A stretch of 64,000 nucleotides of DNA from Rheinheimera faecalis (GTDB taxonomy: Bacteria; Pseudomonadota; Gammaproteobacteria; Enterobacterales; Alteromonadaceae). This document shows, in pieces, positions 38,794 to 47,677 of the stretch. Below the pieces are notes generated by a model that was not told the DNA's origin, did no database searches, and was given only the letters and a program-made list of their open reading frames with translations. The translations under genes were made by a program, and so were the position numbers. The stretch lies in NCBI RefSeq assembly GCF_021290965.1, contig NZ_JAJOYT010000001.1, forward strand, positions 186,001-250,000, in the 5' to 3' direction. Each line of letters begins with the position of its first letter. Position 1 is the first letter of the stretch.

Positions 38794-39575
38794 GCTTGTT
38801 AGCAGGCAAAACTGTGCTGCTGACTGGTGCGACGGGTGGCATAGGTGCTGAAGTCGCCAGGCAATTAAGCGGCGAGGGCGCACGGTTGATTTTAACCGGT
38901 CGTTCTATTGAAAAACTGCGTGCGCTGCAAAACCAGTTGGCTGCAGAAACTTTGGTGTATTGCTGTGATTTAACCAATACAGCAGAGCAACAGGGCTTGC
39001 TGCAGTATTGCCAGCAGCAGGGTGGCATTGATGTGCTGATTAACAATGCGGGGATCAGTCAATTTGGCTTGTGTCAGCAACAGCAATTTAGTGACTTGGT
39101 CAGCATTAATCTGCTGGTGCCTATGCAACTGTGCCAGATTTTTCTGCCCATGTTGCGTAAGCATCAAGGCCAAATTGTCAACGTGGGATCTGCCTTTGGC
39201 AGTATTGGTCATCCTGGTTTTACCGGTTACTGCGCGACCAAGTTTGGTTTACGTGGTTTCACTGAAGCCTTGCAACGTGAACTGGCCGATAGTGGTGTGC
39301 AGGTAAAGTACTTTGCACCACGAGCTACAGAAACCAGTATTAACTCCAGCGATGTAGTGCAGTTAAATCAACAGCTTGGCAACAGCATGGATAGCCCAAA
39401 GTGGGTCGCAGAGCAGCTTGTTAAGCAGCTGAAGTCGAACGAGCTTCGCCGTTTTCTCGGTTGGCCTGAACGGATTTTTGTTCGCCTGAATGGGGTGTTC
39501 CCGGCATTGGTGGATATGGGTTTAAAAAGTAAATTAACACTGATCGAATTATTTGCTGTGGGCAAAAACCACTAA
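38790..39575 (+). CDS. SDR-family oxidoreductase
   Basis: A 261-residue short-chain dehydrogenase. The nucleotide loop is TGATGGIGAEVA (residues 12-23), followed by NNAGIS and the catalytic YCATK, with Ser in VGSAFGS. The extended C-terminus with a hydrophobic stretch (about 235-255) resembles SDRs acting on long-chain acyl or keto groups (DltE/YbbO-like). It overlaps the diiron gene by 4 bp, so a reduction step in the same pathway is likely. Confidence 0.87.
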   Translation: MSLLAGKTVLLTGATGGIGAEVARQLSGEGARLILTGRSIEKLRALQNQLAAETLVYCCDLTNTAEQQGLLQYCQQQGGIDVLINNAGISQFGLCQQQQFSDLVSINLLVPMQLCQIFLPMLRKHQGQIVNVGSAFGSIGHPGFTGYCATKFGLRGFTEALQRELADSGVQVKYFAPRATETSINSSDVVQLNQQLGNSMDSPKWVAEQLVKQLKSNELRRFLGWPERIFVRLNGVFPALVDMGLKSKLTLIELFAVGKNH

Positions 39576-39585
39576 CGAGGTAAAG

Positions 39586-40233
39586 ATGAACATATTATCG
39601 AAAAAATTAGCATTGGTTCCGCTGTTACTGCTGAGTCTGGTTGCTCAGGCCGATGTACTGCAGGATATTAAACCTTTGCAGGACCGCTGGGCTGAAGTGA
39701 ATTACAGTATGAGCGAAGACCAGAAAGAAAAAGCCTTTCCAGAGCTGGTCAAACAAGCCAATGCAGTGGTTGCTGCTAATCCAGAGAAAGCCGAAGCCTT
39801 GATTTGGCGTGGCATTATTAAATCCAGTTATGCCGGTGTCAAAGGTGGTTTGGGCGCTATGTCGCTGGCAGAAGAATCCAAAGCCGACCTCGAAGCTGCG
39901 CTTAAAATTGACAGCCATGCCTTACAAGGTTCGGCTTACACCAGTTTAGGTGTGCTGTACTACAAAGTACCAGGCTGGCCTATTGGTTTTGGTAGCGACA
40001 AAAATGCCAAAAAGATGCTGGAAAAAGCGCTGAGCATTAATCCTCAAGGTATTGATCCTAATTATTTTTATGCAGAATTTTTAACTGAAGAGCGCGACTA
40101 TAAAGCAGCCATGAGTTACATTGAAAAGGCAAAACAGGCAGCACCTCGTCCGGATCGTCCAACTGCCGATCAAGGCCGGTTGCAGGACATCGCTGCGCTG
40201 GAAGCCAAAGTAGCGAAAAAGCTAAAACGTTAA
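39586..40233 (+). CDS. Periplasmic TPR-like protein
   Basis: 215 residues with a cleavable signal peptide (LALVPLLLLSLVAQA-D, cleavage near residue 22) and tetratricopeptide-like helices. A_L repeats appear around residues 58-70 (NPEKAEALIWRG), 100-118 and 150-175. It lies 10 bp after the SDR with GAGG before the ATG and presumably serves as a periplasmic partner of the pathway. Its function is unknown. Confidence 0.78.
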   Translation: MNILSKKLALVPLLLLSLVAQADVLQDIKPLQDRWAEVNYSMSEDQKEKAFPELVKQANAVVAANPEKAEALIWRGIIKSSYAGVKGGLGAMSLAEESKADLEAALKIDSHALQGSAYTSLGVLYYKVPGWPIGFGSDKNAKKMLEKALSINPQGIDPNYFYAEFLTEERDYKAAMSYIEKAKQAAPRPDRPTADQGRLQDIAALEAKVAKKLKR

Positions 40234-40276
40234 TTGGTATCTAAGACTTGGTGTGGACAAATAAACAGGTGATGTT

Positions 40277-40942
40277 ATGCGGCTATTGTTAGTCGAAGAT
40301 GATCTGGATTTAGCAAAAGGCCTGGTGCTGGCGTTGTCCAGTCAGGGGTTTGCGGTCAATCACGTAAGTACAGGTCAACATGCCTTAAGCAGCATCAAAG
40401 CCAAAGACTGTGATGCTGTGATCCTCGATTTAGGTCTGCCCGACATGGACGGTCTGGATGTCCTCAAACAAAGTCGTCAAAGAGAAGGCCATTTACCAGT
40501 CCTCGTACTGACTGCCCGAGATGGGGTTGATGACAGGATCCGTGGACTGGATTTAGGTGCCGACGACTATTTAGTCAAACCTTTTGCTATGCCTGAATTG
40601 TTCGCCCGTTTGCGGGTGATTGAGCGGCGGCTTGGCACAGCGGCTACGCACCTAATTAAGTTACAACAAGTAGAATTGGATACCAGCGCGCATTTAGTGC
40701 GGGTTGAAGGTGAATCTGTCGGCTTGTCCCGCCGCGAATATATGTTGCTAAAAGAATTGATGGAGTCGGCTGGGCGGATAAAAACCCGGGAGCAACTTGA
40801 AGCCAGTTTGTACGCCTGGGGTGAAGAAGTGGCCAGCAACGCGCTGGAAGTGCATATCTCCAATTTGCGTAAAAAGTTGCCAAAAGATTTTATTAAAACC
40901 CTGCGAGGGGTTGGTTATAGCGTGAGTGTGAATGTGGCATGA
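40277..40942 (+). CDS. OmpR-family response regulator (PmrA/QseB-like)
   Basis: 221 residues: a receiver domain with phospho-acceptor D51 in VILDLGLPDMDG and lysine in VKPFAMPEL, then a winged-helix DNA-binding domain (VGLSRREYMLLKELM, and 'VSNALEVHISNLRKKL'). The length and motifs place it in the QseB/PmrA/TctD subgroup. It is followed 32 bp later by its kinase. The PmrA-type repeats in front of this array and of the eptA and LTA-synthase-like genes make it the natural candidate to bind them, but other regulators cannot be excluded. Confidence 0.92.
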   Translation: MRLLLVEDDLDLAKGLVLALSSQGFAVNHVSTGQHALSSIKAKDCDAVILDLGLPDMDGLDVLKQSRQREGHLPVLVLTARDGVDDRIRGLDLGADDYLVKPFAMPELFARLRVIERRLGTAATHLIKLQQVELDTSAHLVRVEGESVGLSRREYMLLKELMESAGRIKTREQLEASLYAWGEEVASNALEVHISNLRKKLPKDFIKTLRGVGYSVSVNVA

Positions 40943-40974
40943 GCCTAACTATATGAACCAGCTATGAGTCTGCT

Positions 40975-42288
40975 ATGAGATCTTTGCGCCGCTACTTAGT
41001 CACAGTGCTGATCGCGCTTTTTACGCTGATAAGCTTTGTTGCGGCTTTACAAAGCTATAAACAAAGCGCTATCAGGGCCGAAGCTTTGTTTGATCAGGAT
41101 TTGCAGGTGCTGGCGTCCAGTTTGTCGCAGCAGTATCAGGCCGGTTCACAGCAGGAGCTGGGGCTGGCGCTGCAAGTCTGGCAAAAAGGCGAGCTCGTGT
41201 ATCGCAGTGCTTTGGCGCCAGAAACTTCGATGTCGGAAGCTGAAGGTTTTAGTGAGCATAATTTTGCGGGTAAAAGATGGCGGGTGTTTCGTCAGACGCC
41301 AACCGATCTGCTGACTGTGATAGTGGCACAACCGCTGAAACAGCGGCAGCAACTGGCGGATGAAGTGATAACGGCCTCTATTTATCCTGTAGTGCTGAGT
41401 TTACCGCTGCAAGCCTTATTGATTTGGTTAGTCGTCAGTAAAGCTTTGTCGCCGATAAAACGTTTCTCTGCGCAGTTGTCGTCTAAAAAAGCCAATGATT
41501 TAAGCCCGGTCGAGTTGGACCAGGTGCCGGCAGAGCTGGATCAGATGCTCAAAACTACCAATCAGTTATTTGCCCGTTTAGCCGATGCTTTTGAGCGGGA
41601 GAAACGTTTTGCCTCTGACGTGGCGCACGAGCTGCGCACCCCTCTAAGCGTATTGCAGGTGAATTTACACAATGCTTCTCAGCAGTGGCAGCGCTCTGGC
41701 ATCAGCGACCCTGAAGGTTCTATGTTGGCCTTGCAGGCTGGTGTTGAGCGTATGAGCGCGCTGATCGAACAAATTATGCTTTTGAACCGCACCAACCCCG
41801 AGCATTTTCAGGCCCGCACTGAACAGCTGGATTTAGCTGGGTTATGCCGCCAGGTGGTGGCCGACTGGTATCCACAAATTGACAGTAAACAGCAACAAAT
41901 TGAGCTATTGGGGCTTGAGCATTTGTCACTGAAAGGGGACGCTTTTGCGTTGCGTTTATTAGTCAGCAATCTGGTGGGTAATGCCAGTAAATACAGTGCG
42001 GTAGGTGGTTCTATCCAGCTGGAGCTGTCTATTGAGCAATCTAATGAACAACAGCAAGCCATACTGGTGGTGCAGGATAATGGCCCTGGTATAGCGCCGG
42101 AAGAATACACCAGAGTGTTTGACCGTTTTTATCGGGTGGGAGGCGACAGGCACCAATCCGGCACTATAGGTTCAGGTTTGGGCCTGGCTATAGTACGGGA
42201 TATAGTAGTTTTGCATCAGGGCCGCATCAGCCTTGGGGCCTCTGATTTTAGCAGCGGATTAAAAGTGACAGTGGAACTGCCCCTTTGA
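40975..42288 (+). CDS. Sensor histidine kinase (PmrB/QseC-like)
   Basis: 437 residues. Two membrane helices (about 8-25 and 140-160) flank a periplasmic domain of the 2CSK_N type: EALFDQDLQVLASSL, then the WRVFRQ...VIVAQPLKQRQQ region. There is a HAMP-like linker, the H-box DVAHELRTPLSVL with H218, and the ATPase with NLVGNASKYS, DNGPGIAPEEY and GSGLGLAIV. The periplasmic domain shows no obvious ExxE iron motif, so the signal is unclear. It is paired with the preceding response regulator. Confidence 0.92.
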   Translation: MRSLRRYLVTVLIALFTLISFVAALQSYKQSAIRAEALFDQDLQVLASSLSQQYQAGSQQELGLALQVWQKGELVYRSALAPETSMSEAEGFSEHNFAGKRWRVFRQTPTDLLTVIVAQPLKQRQQLADEVITASIYPVVLSLPLQALLIWLVVSKALSPIKRFSAQLSSKKANDLSPVELDQVPAELDQMLKTTNQLFARLADAFEREKRFASDVAHELRTPLSVLQVNLHNASQQWQRSGISDPEGSMLALQAGVERMSALIEQIMLLNRTNPEHFQARTEQLDLAGLCRQVVADWYPQIDSKQQQIELLGLEHLSLKGDAFALRLLVSNLVGNASKYSAVGGSIQLELSIEQSNEQQQAILVVQDNGPGIAPEEYTRVFDRFYRVGGDRHQSGTIGSGLGLAIVRDIVVLHQGRISLGASDFSSGLKVTVELPL

Positions 42289-42313
42289 AAAACATAGAGT
42301 TGAAAAAAGACAG

Positions 42314-42691
42314 TTGAGAAAAAACAGTAAAAAAGCATTGCCCATTACCGCATTGTTAGTGCTGACTCTGCCTGTTGTTGCGGAGCAAAGCGTATTTGAG
42401 CTGCAAATTAAAGATCATCTGTTTCAGCCGTCCGTGCTGTACGTGCCCGCTGGCGAAAAAGTGAAGTTGCTGGTGCTGAATCAGGACCCTTCGCCTGAAG
42501 AGTTCGAAAGCTTTAGCTTAAATCGCGAAAAAGTGATTTTAGGCAAAGGCAAAGCCACTTTATTTGTTGGGCCTTTAGAACCAGGCAAGTACGAATTTTT
42601 TGGCGAATATAATCCGGACAGCGCGCAGGGGGTGTTAATAGCTCTGCCTGAAGCAGAGTGGCTACAGCATAAGGCTAATCATGCTTATTAA
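42314..42691 (+). CDS. Periplasmic cupredoxin-like protein
   Basis: 125 residues with a signal peptide (about residues 1-23, ending VVA) and a cupredoxin fold of the EfeO/FTR1-associated type: LYVPAGEKVKLLVLNQDPSP, EFESFSLNREKVI, and 'LEPGKYEFFGEYNPDSAQGV'. The His-Glu-Phe motif of relatives reads EEFES here and no complete copper ligand set is visible. It may therefore bind metal differently or act as a scaffold. The start is a TTG with a weak ribosome site. It overlaps the next gene by 11 bp. Confidence 0.72.
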   Translation: MRKNSKKALPITALLVLTLPVVAEQSVFELQIKDHLFQPSVLYVPAGEKVKLLVLNQDPSPEEFESFSLNREKVILGKGKATLFVGPLEPGKYEFFGEYNPDSAQGVLIALPEAEWLQHKANHAY

Positions 42692-43412
42692 TACGGTGCT
42701 GATGTTTTTACGCGAGCTGTTACCGCTTTGTTTGCTGCTGGCGACTTTGCTGGTATGGCACAGAAGTGTCTGGCGTAGTTTAGTGTTGTATTTCGCTTTA
42801 CCTTCAGTGCTGATGTTAAGCCTGATCAGCCTGCAGATGGTATGGATCTCAGAGCAACTGGATGGTCTTGGGCTGGAGCTTTTATACAGTTTTTTATATC
42901 TGAGCTGTTTTGTGTTGCTCTGTTTGTCGGCCCTGAAAGCTCAGTGGGCGCTGTTGAGATCAGCGCTTGCTGCTGCTTGTCTGTTTAGTATCGGTGGCAG
43001 TAACTTATTGTTATATATCTGGTTACCGGGTCAGGCAGAAAACACACCGGCCGATTTGGTGTTAGGTTCAGCTTTAGGTGTAGGCATAGGGGCCAGCATA
43101 GCTGTGCTTTGGTATTACTTGCTGAGCGAGCTGAAACAGTGGCGTATCAGCAGTTTTGCTTTGCTGTTGTCCTTATCAGGTGCTCGTCAGGTGATGATGG
43201 CATCGGCTTTACTTATTCAGTCCGACTGGCTTGTGGCAGGTCCGCAGCTTTGGCAAACCGAACAGTTGTTGTCGGAGCAATCTGAATTGGGGTTCTTTTT
43301 GCAGGCGCTGATGGGTTATGAAGCCACACCCAGCCTGTCGCAAGTTCTGTTGTATGTGTTGTGTTTTACGTTGTTGTTCTGGTGTTGCAGCTTGATGGAG
43401 AAAAAAAGATGA
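42681..43412 (+). CDS. FTR1-like membrane permease with degenerate motif
   Basis: A 243-residue protein with about seven membrane helices. The first helix reads FLRELLPLCLLLA, aligned with the FTR1 iron-permease motif (REGLE), but the second acidic residue is Pro; a later SGARQVMMASALL lacks it too. The partnership with a cupredoxin on one side supports an FTR1-related origin. Loss of the REXXE carboxylates suggests altered transport or a non-transport role. It overlaps both neighbours (11 bp and 4 bp). Confidence 0.6.
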   Translation: MLINTVLMFLRELLPLCLLLATLLVWHRSVWRSLVLYFALPSVLMLSLISLQMVWISEQLDGLGLELLYSFLYLSCFVLLCLSALKAQWALLRSALAAACLFSIGGSNLLLYIWLPGQAENTPADLVLGSALGVGIGASIAVLWYYLLSELKQWRISSFALLLSLSGARQVMMASALLIQSDWLVAGPQLWQTEQLLSEQSELGFFLQALMGYEATPSLSQVLLYVLCFTLLFWCCSLMEKKR

Positions 43413-44134
43413 AGCTTTACAGCAAAAAAGCGGTGGTGAAGGCTTTGTGTTTTGTTTGTCTGTGCAGCAGCATGTCGGCTTTGGCGGATGGGCGCGTGGT
43501 GGATAAGGTCTACCATCCTTATGTGCAGCCGCTGGAGCGTGAATTTGAGTACCGCTACTTTTATCAGCGTCAGGCTGATCACCCGGATAACAACACCATG
43601 GGGCAGAAACTAGGTTACGGCTTTTCAGTCGCTGAACGTGCCGCATTGGAAATTTATGTGATTGCAGATCGCATCAGCCCTGAAGATTACAAACTGACAG
43701 GTTATGAGCTGGAGCTACGCTGGATGCTGACAGAGCAAGGCCAGTACAGCGCCGACTGGGGTATGCTGTTTGAACTGGAGCGGCAAAATAATCAGGACAA
43801 CTACGAATTCACCACTGGCCTTTTAATGGAAAAAGAATTTGGCCCAACCAGCCTGACGTTAAACGCTTTGGCCGTGTATGAATGGGGTCAGACGCTGGAC
43901 GCCGAATGGGAAGGCGAGTTCCGCGCCCAATACCGCTACCGCTGGTTACCGGCAGTGCAGCCAGCCATTGAATTATATGCCGGCGAAAACTACAAAGGTG
44001 CAGGCCCAAGCTTAATGGGCGTGCATAAGTTTGATAAACAAGAGCAGCTGAAATGGGAATTTGCGGTGATAGTGGCCATCGACAACGACACAGTAGACCG
44101 CACCTTACGTTTTGCGCTGGAGTATGAGTTTTGA
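43409..44134 (+). CDS. Outer-membrane beta-barrel protein
   Basis: 241 residues with a signal peptide (ending SMSALA-DG) and alternating aromatic strands finishing in LRFALEYEF. The terminal Phe is the BAM recognition signature of outer-membrane barrels. The predicted 10-12 strands suggest a small barrel. The ATG overlaps the previous stop (ATGA), so it is coupled to the FTR1-like gene and may be its outer-membrane partner. Its family is unrecognised. Confidence 0.75.
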   Translation: MKLYSKKAVVKALCFVCLCSSMSALADGRVVDKVYHPYVQPLEREFEYRYFYQRQADHPDNNTMGQKLGYGFSVAERAALEIYVIADRISPEDYKLTGYELELRWMLTEQGQYSADWGMLFELERQNNQDNYEFTTGLLMEKEFGPTSLTLNALAVYEWGQTLDAEWEGEFRAQYRYRWLPAVQPAIELYAGENYKGAGPSLMGVHKFDKQEQLKWEFAVIVAIDNDTVDRTLRFALEYEF

Positions 44135-44260
44135 TAGAGGTCAAACGTTACTGCTGCTCAGGTTATACTCGCCGTGATGCGGCGAAGTTGAGTTTTTGCT
44201 ACATAGAGTTTTTCAGCGAAACTATAGAATTTGATTTTGGCGATACAGGCATCCTTTTGT

Positions 44261-44287
44261 AAAAAACAGCACCACAGTCTGGCACTG
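44261..44287 (-). terminator. Terminator of the Crp-like gene
   Basis: On the minus strand, CAGTGCCA (44287-44280) pairs with TGGTGCTG (44274-44267), using two G-U pairs, and is followed by six T. The adjacent 44135-44260 also holds a weak TCGCCG/CGGCGA stem (44169-44185) that may end the plus-strand array. Otherwise this gap has no gene. Confidence 0.65.
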
Positions 44288-44296
44288 CTTTTCGAT

Positions 44297-45079
44297 TCAG
44301 GCATTTGTGGTGGGTAATACCACCACAGGAATATCGGCTAGATTGGTCAGCACCTGCCGCTGAGGCAGGTAAGGCAATAAGGTTTCTGTTTCTTTTTTAA
44401 CTACGCCATAACATTCACAACTCAGCGCTTCGAGTTGGTTTCTGTCCAGCACTTTGATACTGCCACGCGAATACGTAATAGCTCCTTGTTGTTGCAGTTT
44501 TATTGCCGCATGAGTCACTCCTTCTCTGCGAACACCGAGCATATTGCCCATAAACTCCTGTGTCATTGACAAGTTGTTGTGGGTTAAACGATCCATCGAC
44601 AGCAGAAGCCAGCGACAAAGTTGCTGATCAATCGAATGATGTCGGTTACACACCGCAGTCTGAGCCACCTGAGTGATTAAAGCTTGGGTATAACGCAGCA
44701 TCAACTGCAACAATTGACCATGGCGGTTAAATTCATTTTTTACATGAGGTCGTGGCAGACGATACGCATAGCCGGCACTTTGCACCAGCGAACGATTTGG
44801 CGTGCTGGCACCGCCCATAAATAACGAAATACCCAACAAGCCCTCGTTCCCCACCACCAGAATTGCTGTCGAAGCGCCGTTTTCCATAATGTATTGCAAC
44901 GAGACAATAGCGTCTGTTGGAAAGTAAACATGACGCATAGGGCGACCAGACTCATACATCACTGAGTTCAGTTGCAGAGACACCAACTCCAGGTGCGGAA
45001 ACAAACGAGCCTGAACTTCAGGTGACAGCGCCGCCAGCAAATGATTATGCTGCGGTTGTGGTGTAGTTTTTGTAGACAT
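44297..45079 (-). CDS. Crp/Fnr-family transcriptional regulator
   Basis: 260 residues: a cyclic-nucleotide-binding-type jelly roll (MRHVYFPTDAIVSLQYIMEN) followed by a Crp-type HTH (LSMTQEFMGNMLGVRREGVT). The jelly roll lacks the canonical cAMP phosphate-binding RxS loop and there are no N-terminal Fnr cysteines, so the effector is unknown. I start at ATG 45079 (MSTKTTPQ), preceded by GAGGG; the frame stays open a further 38 codons upstream. It is divergent from the LTA-synthase-like gene across 515 bp. Confidence 0.88.
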   Translation of the reverse strand: MSTKTTPQPQHNHLLAALSPEVQARLFPHLELVSLQLNSVMYESGRPMRHVYFPTDAIVSLQYIMENGASTAILVVGNEGLLGISLFMGGASTPNRSLVQSAGYAYRLPRPHVKNEFNRHGQLLQLMLRYTQALITQVAQTAVCNRHHSIDQQLCRWLLLSMDRLTHNNLSMTQEFMGNMLGVRREGVTHAAIKLQQQGAITYSRGSIKVLDRNQLEALSCECYGVVKKETETLLPYLPQRQVLTNLADIPVVVLPTTNA

Positions 45080-45594
45080 TAAAGCCCTCAGATAAGGTGT
45101 AATAAGCGTAACGAGGAAAAAAACGGCCAGATCATGCTTGCGTGGTTCATATGATTTCTGTGCGGTAACACACATAAAAGAATTGCCGCGCAAAAAAAGC
45201 AGCTAAGAATCACGGGCGTGGCCGGTTACTATGTCTAAAGGTTAAATTGGAGAGGGAATGGGTTAAAAACATTTCAGGTTTTTTAACTTACTGAAATCAG
45301 TCAAAGTCTATTGAGGATGCCCAGGGGTGGTGTCGGGCATAGAAATGGCAGACTGAAGGCACCATAACACAGATCATTAGATGGTGTTGGCTTTTAATTC
45401 TTCACCCTATGTTTAGTATTCTGCTAAACCATTTCGATGTATCTAATAAAGTTATACATTAAAGTAATGTTTTTTAAAATCAAATGTTTATGTGTTTATT
45501 TTTACCTGCTTAGCAAAGCGAAACTTCAGATTTCGCCGATAAAAACGGAATGTTTGCAATAGTCCCTTTAAGCCTCCCTTAAGTATTCACTTTT
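45080..45594. promoter_or_regulatory. 515-bp divergent intergenic region
   Basis: I find no credible gene here. The region contains a small hairpin TGCCC/GGGCA (45318-45341), a long AT-rich part (about 45400-45500) and PmrA-type box B at its right end. The minus-strand frame of the Crp-like gene continues to 45193 but without a ribosome site. Confidence 0.5.
45567..45583 (+). promoter_or_regulatory. PmrA-type box B upstream of the LTA-synthase-like gene
   Basis: TTTAAG (45567-45572), 5 bp, then CTTAAG (45578-45583), the same 11-bp direct repeat as at 35874 and 47678. It ends 11 bp before the ATG at 45595. If the promoter is spaced as at the other two boxes, transcription would start near 45615 and the first usable ATG would be 45628. 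Confidence 0.7.
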
Positions 45595-47631
45595 ATGCTG
45601 GTCTCAACTAAAACCACAAGCCTGTTTATGTCTATGATCACCGCTGAAAAACCGTCCTTTTTATCCAATCTGTTTTGCTTAGGCCCTTATCGTTACTTGA
45701 TCCGCACTGCGGTATTGGGGCTGGTGTTGTTGAGTCTGAGCAGACTGGCTTTGGTGTTATGGCAATACGATAGAGTAGCCCAGACTGATGTGCTGGCGCA
45801 GTTGTTTGTGCAGGGCCTGCGGGCCGATATTATCGTGATTTGTTTACTCTTGGTTGTGCCTGTGCTGCTTATTCCTCTCTCATCAGTGCGAGGCTTAGGC
45901 AAGCTCTGGTTTCAGTTTAGTTATTTATGGTGTCTGGCTGCATTGGTATTGCTGGTGTTTATGGAACTGGCATCACCTGCTTTTATTCTGCAATACGATG
46001 TGCGGCCGAACCGGCTTTTTGTTGAGTATCTGAAATACCCAAAAGAAGTGCTGTCGACTTTATGGTTTGGTTTTCGTTTGCCTTTAGTTTTAGGTGTTGT
46101 AGCAACTTTGGTGTTGACCTGGTTGATGCGGTGGATCTTTCGCTCTGGCAAATGCAGTCTGATGAGCTGGTCTGTCGGCAAAACTGTTGGGCTTTGGTGT
46201 CTGGCGCTGGCACTACTTTTTGCCGGTATTCGTTCTACCACCGACCACAGGCCTGCAAATCCGGCCATTTTTGCTATAACTGCAGACGCCATGGTCAATT
46301 CGCTGGTGTTAAGTTCTACGTATTCAGTGCTTTATGCTTTGTATAACCTCAAACATGAAGCGAATTCCAGTGAGATCTATGGCAAATTACCGACAGAACA
46401 AATGCTGAAGCAAAGTCTGGACTGGCCCTGGCTGAAATCTTATCAGTTTGCGAACCCTAATTACCCCACAGCGCATTGGCAACAGGCGATGATCAAGCGC
46501 GAGAGGCCACTGAATTTGGTGATAGTGCTGCAGGAAAGTTTAGGTGCTACTTTTGTACAATCTTTAGGTGGTTTGGCCGTCACGCCAGAGCTTGAAAAGT
46601 TAAAACTGCAGGGCATCTGGTTTGAACATTTGTATGCCACAGGCACCCGTTCTGTGCGTGGTATTGAAGCTGTAGTGGCTGGTTTTCCGCCGACACCAGC
46701 GCAGAGCACAGTGAAGTTATCCAATAGCCAGCAACATTTCACTACTCTTGCATCAATCCTTAAAAATCAAGGCTACCAGACCCAGTTTATCTATGGTGGT
46801 GAAGCGCATTTTGACAATATGCGCAGCTTTTTTACCGGCAATGGTGTCGAGCAGATTGTCGATCAAAGCCAGATGCAAAACCCGGTGTTTACCGGTAGTT
46901 GGGGCGCCAGTGATGAGGATCTATTTACCACTGCGCACCAACAATTAGCGGCTTTGCATCAGCAGGATAAGCCATTTTTCAGTCTGATTTTTACCTCGAG
47001 TAATCATGAGCCTTTTGAGTTTCCGGACGGTCGCATTGATTTATACCAAGAGCCAAAAGATACAGCCAATAACGCGGTGAAATACGCCGACTGGGCCATG
47101 GGGCAGTTTTTCAAAAAGGCAAAACAAAGCGACTATTGGCAAGATACCTTGTTTTTAATAGTGGCCGATCACGACAACAGAGTGTACGGCGACAACCTGA
47201 TCCCGGTCGAAAAGTTCCATATCCCAGGGTTGATTTTAGGTGCGGATACAAAGCCAGAACTGCTGAAAACCCTTGCCAGTCAGATTGATTTAGCGCCCAC
47301 CTTATTATCTATGATGGGTATATCCAGTTGTCATACCATGACAGGCCGCGATTTTACTCTGGATAACACTAGCCCCGGCCGCGCATTAGTGCAGTTTGAA
47401 AATTACTTTGCCTTGATGCAGCAAAAGCCACAGCAGCAGGAGTTAGTGATCTTAAAACCTGATGGTGAAAGTGTCGCTGGATTTTATCAGCCACAACAGC
47501 AAAAGCTTGATTTAAGCGCTCAGGCTGTCTCGCTTGCAGATAAAAACCAGGCTTTGGCTTTAGTGCAGTTGCCTTCCTATTTATACAGAGAACAGAAAAA
47601 CTCCAGCTCCGCTCTTTGCGGGCAACACTGA
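45595..47631 (+). CDS. LTA-synthase/sulfatase-family phosphotransferase
   Basis: A 678-residue inner-membrane alkaline-phosphatase-superfamily enzyme of the LtaS type. Five membrane helices precede a periplasmic catalytic domain with E in LVIVLQESLGATFV, the nucleophile T351 in GTRSVRGIEAV, and metal ligands in ADHDNRVYG. Gram-negative members transfer glycerol-phosphate or similar groups to envelope glycans, but the acceptor here is unknown. The start is uncertain: ATG 45595 and 45628 (MSMITAEK) are both possible. Box B lies just upstream and a terminator follows. Confidence 0.88.
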   Translation: MLVSTKTTSLFMSMITAEKPSFLSNLFCLGPYRYLIRTAVLGLVLLSLSRLALVLWQYDRVAQTDVLAQLFVQGLRADIIVICLLLVVPVLLIPLSSVRGLGKLWFQFSYLWCLAALVLLVFMELASPAFILQYDVRPNRLFVEYLKYPKEVLSTLWFGFRLPLVLGVVATLVLTWLMRWIFRSGKCSLMSWSVGKTVGLWCLALALLFAGIRSTTDHRPANPAIFAITADAMVNSLVLSSTYSVLYALYNLKHEANSSEIYGKLPTEQMLKQSLDWPWLKSYQFANPNYPTAHWQQAMIKRERPLNLVIVLQESLGATFVQSLGGLAVTPELEKLKLQGIWFEHLYATGTRSVRGIEAVVAGFPPTPAQSTVKLSNSQQHFTTLASILKNQGYQTQFIYGGEAHFDNMRSFFTGNGVEQIVDQSQMQNPVFTGSWGASDEDLFTTAHQQLAALHQQDKPFFSLIFTSSNHEPFEFPDGRIDLYQEPKDTANNAVKYADWAMGQFFKKAKQSDYWQDTLFLIVADHDNRVYGDNLIPVEKFHIPGLILGADTKPELLKTLASQIDLAPTLLSMMGISSCHTMTGRDFTLDNTSPGRALVQFENYFALMQQKPQQQELVILKPDGESVAGFYQPQQQKLDLSAQAVSLADKNQALALVQLPSYLYREQKNSSSALCGQH

Positions 47632-47643
47632 TTCAATCTCATG

Positions 47644-47673
47644 AAAACGGCAGAATGATCCTGCCGTTTTTTT
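47644..47673 (+). terminator. Terminator after the LTA-synthase-like gene
   Basis: AAAACGGCAG (47644-47653) pairs with CTGCCGTTTT (47661-47670) around a 7-nt loop, followed by more T. It ends just 4 bp before box C, isolating the PAP2-eptA promoter from read-through. Confidence 0.92.
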
Positions 47674-47677
47674 ATTC

